Origin: Hericium rajendrae | Taxonomy: Eukaryota; Basidiomycota; Agaricomycetes; Russulales; Hericiaceae | Direction of reading: 5' to 3' | Assembly: GCA_033439255.1 (NCBI GenBank) | Contig: CM065881.1 | Span: 1,302,001-1,366,000 of the forward strand | Length of the DNA stretch: 64,000 nt | Part shown: piece after piece, positions 57,159 to 64,000 of the stretch | Layout: every line of letters starts with the position of its first letter | Position numbering within the stretch: position 1 is the stretch's first letter | Made by a program: the position numbers and the translations under genes | The notes under the pieces: model-generated | The model's input: the letters and a program-made list of their open reading frames with translations, nothing else | The model's database searches: none | What the model was told of the DNA's origin: nothing

Positions 57159-57907
57159 GGCTCGTCAAGCGAAAGGGTGTTTGTGAGTCTGTAACCTCCA
57201 CTTCTCCGCGCACTCGCACATCGAAGATATCCAAGTGAAAGAGGGGTGGTGAAGCCGCAATGTCTCGGTGTCATGGAGATTCAGGATAAGGATCGAGATA
57301 ACTGCGCGATAAGTGCTCAGTGGCAGCCTTTGTACTGTGCTGGACCAGAAGATGTGCATAGATACCACCTCATAGTCAAGCATTGCAACATGTTCGTTTC
57401 TGAAATGCTCGCCGACTCTACAATGTTTCTCCCTGTCTCGATACTATTCTTCAGGAGTCTTTGACTTTCCGCCAAATCTGAGCTTAGTCGGACGTATGGC
57501 AGATGGTAAAATGAGTCCTGTGAAGAGTGTTTGAATCTTGAGTTCAATACAGCACAGCAGTATAAGCTTCAATTATCCCTGTATGATTCGACAAACGCAA
57601 CATAGATCATGATGCTCATGCACATGGATGCGACACGGTCGACCAATTTGTTCGAGGACTGGTCGGCCCGGCCCGATCCGGCCCGCTCTCGCTGGTCGAT
57701 GATGAGCGCAGTGAACGCGCTCACCGCTCTCATGTCTACTTACTGTATGACCTTTTCATGGGTCCCATCCTTTAGTTTGTGAATCTAGACTAGGGGAAAT
57801 AAAACAAGACACCTGGATTACTACTCCCTAGAGCGAGACTACGACAGCCATCACTGAATTCAACGGGCCTCAACCACTAGGACTGAACGAAACCACTGAG
57901 AGCTATA
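57159..57907. other. Intergenic, CDK7 promoter side
   Basis: About 750 bp without a supported gene. It contains a perfect 7-bp inverted repeat TGAGCGC/GCGCTCA (57703-57723, 7-nt spacer) and repeated GGCCCG words near 57664-57685, both about 200 bp upstream of the CDK7 ATG. Confidence 0.4.
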
Positions 57908-59406
57908 ATGGACGCGGTAGAGAAAGCGAACGCGGATCGTCAGAGGAGATGGTGCGTCGTCTTCATGCCTGCGAAGTCAGCTTCTCACCTTATATCTCAA
58001 GGACGAAGGACCGCAAAGTTGGTGAAGGAACATATGCCGTCGTGTACCAAGGCACGTTCACCCAGAGCTGCAGCCCGCAGCAGACCCATTGACGTTCTAT
58101 GCGCAGGACGTGAGGCCGCAACAGGCCGGAAAGTCGCTATCAAGAAGATAAAGGTTGGGCAGTTCAAGGATGGCTTGGACATGTCTGCCATCCGCGAGGT
58201 GAAGTACCTGCGGGAGCTCCATCACCAGAATGTAATCGAGGTGAGATTGTGAATAACTATTCTTGCTGGCTTGTTCTGATTCTCCCGGGCTAGCTCTTGG
58301 ATGTCTTCTCCTCGAAAACGAACCTCAACCTCGTGCTGGAGTTCCTCGACACCGACCTCGAAATGATCATCAAAGACCGGACACTCGTTTTCCTCCCCGC
58401 CGACATCAAAGCTTGGATAGCCATGACAATCCGTGGCCTGGAGTTCTGTCATCGAAATTTCATCCTCCACCGCGTACGCTCCCGTCCTCTCCTAGCAAAA
58501 GGCCCCTCTACTGACACGCAGCGACACCATCCCAGGATCTCAAACCCAACAACTTGCTCATCGCCTCCGACGGGCAGCTGAAGCTGGCCGATTTCGGTCT
58601 CGCGCGCGACATGGCCGACCCAGGCTACAAAATGACCTGCCAGGTCATAACCCGGTACGTTACGCCCCGCTGCCTGCCGCGGATCCGCACGCTGACGCGC
58701 GCGCACAGATGGTACCGCCCGCCCGAACTGCTCTTCGGCGCGCGGTACTACAGCACGGGCGTCGACATCTGGTCCGTCGGGTGCATCTTCGCGGAGCTGA
58801 TGCTGCGCACGCCGTATCTCCCCGGCGAGAGCGACATGGACCAGCTGAAGACCACGTTCCGCGCGCTGGGCACGCCGACGGAGGAGGACTGGCCGGTGAG
58901 CGGCTCGGCGCGGTGCGCGGACGGAGGCTGATAACGCGTGTCTGCAGGGCCACACGAAGCTGCCGGACTACGTGCCCGTGGGCCAGTTCCCGAAGACGCC
59001 GCTCCGCGAGCTGTTCACTGCGGCGTCGAGCGATGCGCTCAACCTGCTGCAGAGATGCTTGACGTACGAGCCGCGCAGGCGCATAAGCGCACGAGAGGTC
59101 ACTGCATATTCTCACCCGCTTTCATCGACCTAGCTTCTGATACTATCCTCGACACAGGCGCTGACACACCCCTACTTCACCGCCCTCCCGTACCCTTCGC
59201 ATCCCTCCAAGCTCCCAAAAACGGCGTCCCAGATCGCTGCCGCTAGCAGAGTGCAAGAAGAGGTAGAAGGCAACGTCGACATGAGCGCGCCAGGCCCCGC
59301 AGTCAAAGCTGCACCGCCGAACAGGCTGAAGCGCAAGATGAGCGGGGACGAGATCGGGCGCAGCGTTGCGCGGAAGCTGGACTTTTCTCAGCCGGCACAG
59401 ACTTGA
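57908..59406 (+). CDS. CDK7: Cyclin-dependent kinase CDK7/Kin28 (TFIIH kinase, CAK)
   Basis: Eight exons (57908-57951, 58002-58051, 58107-58240, 58294-58473, 58536-58654, 58709-58895, 58948-59097, 59158-59406) sum to 370 codons plus stop. The second intron uses a GC donor (CAAG/GCACGT). Motifs: glycine loop [30 protein letters not shown] (the PSTAIRE position), [24 protein letters not shown] and [27 protein letters not shown]-type CDK7 traits and the T-loop TCQVITRW point to CDK7 and not CDK1 or CDK9. It phosphorylates RNA polymerase II CTD Ser5 within TFIIH. The C-terminal tail [12 protein letters not shown] is basic/Ser-rich. The gene is complete. Confidence 0.92.
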
Positions 59407-59703
59407 TTCATGCATGCACACAGGGATGGGATGAGAGAACCGGGGCTCCAGAGAGCCCCACCACACTTCTGAATGCATTTCTCCGCTCGAGGTTCGGGGC
59501 AGACGCTGAACCACGCCGGAGCTTCTGTACAGTACGCGCGATGCAAATATGTATGTAGTGGAATAGCAATTGTAATTGGAAACGAGCAAAACTGCAACAG
59601 TCTATGAACAATGAACAACAGATGGACACAACATGGAACTGAGTAACTACGAAAACAGCACACCACGTCCAGAGAAACCAACTTTGAATCACGTCCAATC
59701 GTG

Positions 59704-62292
59704 TCACGGCCGGGCCGCGTCGCAGACGGTGCAATTCTGCGCGCTCGTCTGGTTCTGCAGCATGCACACCGAACACGTCCAGCCGTCTGTTCCTTGGGAC
59801 GGCGGCTTCATGCCCGCCGCGGCCCAGTCGAATCCGGCGGCCGACTTCGACGCAGACGACGTCGCGGTCGACTTAGCGTCAAAAGACAGCGTGAATGTCG
59901 GAAGTGATGGGAAAGTCGCCGTCTTGGCTGCCTCGCGCTCCTTGAAGAAGTCGAGGGCCGGAGATGAATGGATGGTAAAAGTAAAGGTAGGAAGCGCCGC
60001 GGGGTCCACAGACTTGGCGACAGCTTTCGCGTCCTCGAGGGTTGAGGTCGACGCGACGGGTTCGATGGATGGTGCGGGGGCTGCGGGTGTAGGCTTCGCT
60101 CCGAGCAGGGGTCCCGTCGTCGGGAACGGGATGGTGGAGGGGGGCGGTGCGGGTTTGGGCAGCGTCGCGTGCTTGGGCGTGGGTGCGGGGGGCGCCTCGG
60201 TTGGCGGCGCAGGCTCCTCGGGCTCGGGCTCTGCGGCGAATCCGAAGCGAAGCTTGGACGGCTCCTTGGGAATGGACGACTTCGGGCCGAAGGCGGGCTT
60301 CACAGGAGACAGAGACGACAGGAACACGCTGCTGGTAGACGTAGACTTCGCGCCGAAGATGACGGTGGGGGCGACGTTGCTGGGGGTGCCTTCAGAGGGC
60401 TCGACCACTTCTGCTGGGCGGGTATAAGTTGTCTCGGTAGACATGTCGACGTCCTCCACTTCCTCAACGGTAGGGGCCATCCCCTCCACCTTCTTTTGCT
60501 TCTTGGGCGGTGATGGTTGCTCCTCCTCATCCGAAAGCTCTTCAGCGGACGAAAGCCCGTATCCATTGACGCCGTTGACCCGCGTCTTCACGGGCTTCCC
60601 GCCTCGCGTAGCCTCGATGGGCTTCGTGGGCGAGGGAGTCCTCTTCTGCAGATCCGGCGGAGGCCGTGACCGTTTGCTTCCCTGCAGATCTGATCAGCTC
60701 CCACCAGACAATCTACTCTCAAGATAGACACACCTTTGGAACCGTAGCTTCGATAATCCTCTGTGGGCTCAATCCAGCTTCGACCGGAGCCTCTGTCTTC
60801 CTCTCCTTCTCCTTGGGCTTCTCCTTGGGCAGCTCAGCCGCCTTCCTCTTCCTCAACGGCTTCTTCGCAGACGGAACAGGCGGCACCGGGCTCATCGTCT
60901 GGTACGGATTCAGAACCTCAGGCTTCTTAGCCGGCGCTGCGGCCTTCAACAGCCCTGACATAAAGTTTGCAGCCCTGGTTGGCTGTCGCGGTGGCGACGG
61001 CCGAGCCTGCGGCGGCGACTCGCTCTCCTTCCACGACTGCCGGAGGGGCGACGGCATAGCAGGCGCCGTGGGCTTGGGCGGAACAGACGTGCGGAGGCGG
61101 GGCGTGGCAGGGGCGCGACCATTTGGCGCCTGTCCGTTTGCGGTGGCGGTCGTGGTCGAGGCGAGGAACACATTGCTGGAGCTGATGTTGGATATGGGGA
61201 AGGGCGACGTGCTCGGGACGGGCGTCGCGCGCGGGGCTGCAGCAGGCGAGGGCTGCGGAGTGGACGTCTGAGCGTCTGCACCCACGCGCCGCCGCTTACC
61301 ATCCGCCTTGGGAGTTTCTGGGGGCGAGATCTTCATTTTCGAGGGGGAGGGCCGCGGAGGGCCGAACGCGGGCGACTGGTACCGGTTGCGCGGGCGCGTG
61401 CTGCCGCCGCTTTGCCATTTATACGGGCCGTTCGGGTTCTTGGACAGTGTCTTGCGCGGGGTCTGTGGGTGAAGTGTGGTGGATGGGCCAGCTGAGCCGA
61501 TGTTGAACAGGGGAGACTCGCCACGAGCAGGCGAGACACTCGGCGAGAAGCGAAATGGCTCATGCAGCTCTAGAGTAGACGGTAAGCGCTGAGTAAGCAT
61601 GACGGTACTGTCGTTCCTACCTTGAGACGGGGCTTCCTTAGTGCTTTCCTTCAGAAGCTCGACTATACCCATATACTCGACCTGATGCAGCGGACGGTTC
61701 TTATCCCGTCCTTGAAGGAACTGTTCGACGGCCTCCAGGTTTTGCCGCTGCGAAGGTGATGGCTGCTCCTCAAATCTGGATGCACCCGATGGTCCAGGTG
61801 TGGCTGGGGGTGTGCCGAACACGACAGGCTGCTCCTGCGTGCCTAATGATTGGAATGATGATGAAGACTCTGTAAGAGGTAGGGTGGGTTCAGGATGTAG
61901 TTGTGCAAGCTGGGTGGATCAGTCAGCAATCAATGCCAGAAGACATGCATCACAACACGTACATCATGTCCTCGTCTCGAAAGCGTCTCTGCAGCCTGTG
62001 AGGGCGAGGTGACCATGACCGGCTCTTCGTCGACCTCATGCATGGAATCCCCTTCTTCCTCCTCATCCGATGCTTCGTTCTTGCCTTGAAAGGGGTTCAA
62101 AAACGTGAAAAGACTCGAGAGACTCCATCCCTAGAAAAGTGGCAAGATCCCGTCGCGTTAGAAATGTCATCGAGCCCTTCAGAATGTGGCGGAACTCACC
62201 GATTTCTTAGGCGCGCCTGCCCCGGGTCTCTTGTAGGGCGATGATATGTGATTTCGGACGACCCGTCGGTCGTTGCGTCGAATTGCGCTCAT
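59704..62292 (-). CDS. Nucleoporin-like protein with C-terminal RanBP2-type zinc finger (Nup153/Nup1/Nup60-like)
   Basis: Start MSAIRRNDRRVVRNHISSPY, a basic, possibly amphipathic N-terminus followed by KRPGAGAPKKSG. Long Pro/Ser/Lys-rich disordered regions follow, with short phrases such as RFSPSVSPARGE, SPLFNIGS, SGLLKAAAP, VIFGAKS, LRFGFAAEPEPEE and FTFTIHSSPALDF, i.e. sparse FG-like or xFG dipeptides. The end GWTCSVCMLQNQTSAQNCTV then CDAARP is a C4 RanBP2 zinc finger (W-x-C-x2-C-x10-C-x2-C). This mix is typical of nuclear-basket nucleoporins, but a different disordered RBZ protein is possible. It is divergent from the complex I subunit gene across 204 bp. Confidence 0.58.
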
Positions 62293-62496
62293 TCCGCGCT
62301 GGGCGACGAGGGGAGATGGTGAGGGTAGGGAGGAGAGAGAAGAATAACGAGACTCGCGGCGGGCCAGCACGCTTCAGACGGCCACGCGCCACAATAGCGC
62401 GGCCGGCCCTAAACCTGCCGTCCCACGCGCCGGCGTTCGCCGAACCCATTGTCCACCACACACAGCGCTCGCCGTCGCCGACGTCGTCAACGAACG

Positions 62497-63237
62497 ATGC
62501 CCGAGAAAGTCGTCGAACATCCCTACCCCCTTATCGATGCCGACCCCCACTTCAGCCGGGTCGTGCGCTACATGCGCCCGTCGGACTATGCCGTCTGGGC
62601 TGGCTCGACCGCTGCGTTCCCCAGTGCCATCTACCTCTGGGGTGAGTCGCGTCTCAGCTCTTAGATAAAAATGAGAGCTCAGATGTCGTACAGAATTGGC
62701 TGCGCCTACTAAGGCGAGCCTGAAGACAGCCTTCCGACTGGGCGGCCTCCTCGGCTTTGTCGGCGGATTCTTGATGGCGTACCAGCGGTCAAGTTGTGAG
62801 TAACAATATTTTCCTAGTGCTTGCTGGGATTGACGGAATTTCGGTATTGCAGTCCGATTCTGGGGGTGGACTGAGAACAAGGCCGAGGAGGAGAAGGATT
62901 TCAAGGAGCTCAGCGAGCGCGCCAGGCAGGGCCTGCCTTTGTACGGCGAGTCTGACCAGCCACTCTGGGTCCAAGGCGCCGCATACCGCAACTCTGCCTT
63001 CTCCCAGCTGAAGTTCCGTGAGTTTTCACCCTTATAGTGTGTCATGACGTGCCATGCTCATTGAAACGCGTCAGAATCCTTCCCCATGTGAGTTACACGC
63101 ATCTCAGGTGACGTCCTACGAGCGTCTCGCGCTCAACGTCATTTCATTTCAGGTTCAACTTCGTCAACCACCCATACCACGGCACTGATCCCGCCAAGTA
63201 TGGCGTCAAGGTCGATGCACAGAAGGAAGAACAATAG
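62497..63237 (+). CDS. nuo-21: NADH:ubiquinone oxidoreductase (complex I) 21-kDa subunit
   Basis: Five exons (62497-62641, 62694-62795, 62853-63017, 63075-63087, 63153-63237) sum to 169 codons plus stop; exon 4 is a 13-nt microexon. The sequence begins MPEKVVEHPYPLIDADPHFS, has a transmembrane/Gly segment FRLGGLLGFVGGFLMAYQRS, then RFWGWTENKAEEEKDFKELS and ends FNFVNHPYHGTDPAKYGVKV. It matches the fungal 21-kDa accessory subunit of mitochondrial complex I (Neurospora nuo-21). Confidence 0.9.
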
Positions 63238-63373
63238 ACTTGCTGTCCTGTGTTCTTGTCTGACTGCAATTACATTTTCTTTGCCGGCATGCTTTTGAAA
63301 TGTTCTCCTCATGGAAACTTGAATTAGAGGTATGTCGATAATGTAATTTTATCCAGCACGATGTTGTCGGCCG

Positions 63374-64000
63374 TCATGCCCTGCCTCTTTTCCGTGCTCG
63401 GCCATTTTCCTCTGCCTCCGTGGGTGTCTCCTTTGCCTGCGATAACACCCGCTGCACAACTCCGTCCCACATCGCGTCATTCACGCCCTTCGCCCGCCCC
63501 AGCTGTTCCCGCAGTCGCACGATCTCGTCCTCAAGCTCCGTCACGCGCGACTGGAGCGACGCTGCAGGAACCGCCTCGTCCGCCGCCGGCTGCACGAAGA
63601 ACGCGTGATCGCGCAGGAGCTCGTCCGAGGAATACGACAGCAGTGCTTCCGAAGATGGCTGCACCAGAGGCTTTAGTCGCCAGCTCAGTGGAAAGAACGC
63701 CACTCGCACCTTCTCCTGCACGGGAAGCATCATCACCACCTCGTGTGCCTCCCTTGCCTTCGCCTCCCGCATCCGCTGGAAGGGCAGCACCGGCCGCACC
63801 GGCATGCCACCGTCCTTCTCACTCACGCTCAGGGTGAGACTGACGTGGCCGATCAGATCTGGCGGCTTGAGCACCGACGCCAGGTGTGTGATGCTGTACC
63901 CCTTGTGGTTCGAGATGCTCCGTAGCAGCTGGTGCGACGGGATGTCGTAGATGTGGATCATGCCCGTGGACGTCCCGACCAGAAGCATAGAGGACGTGAG
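63374..64000 (-). CDS. IPI3: Pre-rRNA-processing protein Ipi3 (WDR18), C-terminal part; 5' end beyond the window
   Basis: Open frame from the right window edge to a stop at 63374. WD-repeat phrase SSMLLVGTSTGMIHIYDIPS, then LRSISNHKGYSITHL and KPPDLIGHV, a signature of Ipi3/WDR18, the propeller subunit of the Rix1 complex that removes ITS2 and matures 60S ribosomes. After PLSWRLKPLVQP a coiled coil follows (SLQSRVTELEDEIVRLREQL) and a basic end RARKRGRA. The N-terminal blades are outside the window. Confidence 0.85.
   Translation of the reverse strand, partial: LTSSMLLVGTSTGMIHIYDIPSHQLLRSISNHKGYSITHLASVLKPPDLIGHVSLTLSVSEKDGGMPVRPVLPFQRMREAKAREAHEVVMMLPVQEKVRVAFFPLSWRLKPLVQPSSEALLSYSSDELLRDHAFFVQPAADEAVPAASLQSRVTELEDEIVRLREQLGRAKGVNDAMWDGVVQRVLSQAKETPTEAEENGRARKRGRA

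Overview
The window is nuclear DNA from a filamentous basidiomycete, most likely an Agaricomycete. Nearly every gene is split by short introns (about 50-65 nt, GT...AG, one GC...AG), coding DNA is GC-rich, genes are closely packed on both strands, and several families are typical of mushroom-forming fungi (SNF2-fused DNMT5, Mug135-like proteins, NACHT-WD40 receptors, F-box/LRR proteins). I saw no rRNA, tRNA, CRISPR array, LTR element or DNA transposon. Where I summed exons, the models close in frame: P450 508 aa, CRIPT 99 aa, DNMT5 2,214 aa, PAP2 293 aa, ubiquitin-eS31 159 aa, HNH protein 389 aa, F-box protein 535 aa, FBXO9-like 442 aa, Mug135-like A 314 aa and B 177 aa, CDK7 370 aa, complex I subunit 169 aa.

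Layout. 0-7.4 kb: partial mitochondrial-type sirtuin, EFM7-like methyltransferase, cytochrome P450, CRIPT. 7.6-14.8 kb: a complete DNMT5 (cytosine methyltransferase + SNF2 ATPase + RING). 14.9-25.6 kb: housekeeping genes: PAP2 lipid phosphatase, a CID/RS/RGG RNA-processing protein, ZW10/Dsl1, RFC3 and the ubiquitin-ribosomal fusion. 26-32 kb: HNH-nuclease-domain protein, F-box/LRR protein, FBXO9/Hrt3-like F-box protein. 32.8-33.3 kb: a decayed kinase-like remnant. 34.7-41.3 kb: an AT-rich NACHT-WD40 (NLR/STAND) gene with 18 near-identical WD repeats and one in-frame TGA. 42.2-50.8 kb: PP2A B55, mitochondrial ribosomal mL44, an F-BAR/DEP/RhoGAP protein. 50.9-57.2 kb: a tandemly duplicated cassette of Mug135-like genes and an unrecognised companion family, with relics. 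57.9-64 kb: CDK7/Kin28, a RanBP2-zinc-finger nucleoporin-like protein, the complex I 21-kDa subunit and the end of Ipi3/WDR18.

How they may work together. DNMT5 and RFC3 both act with DNA replication, and both have two ACGCGT (MluI cell-cycle box) elements within about 125 bp of their start codons, which suggests G1/S co-regulation. The two accessory regions, the WD-repeat receptor and the duplicated cassette, are where novelty is most likely. In the receptor the repeats are nearly identical except at a few codons, the pattern known from fungal non-self-recognition genes of the HET-E/HET-D/HET-R type.
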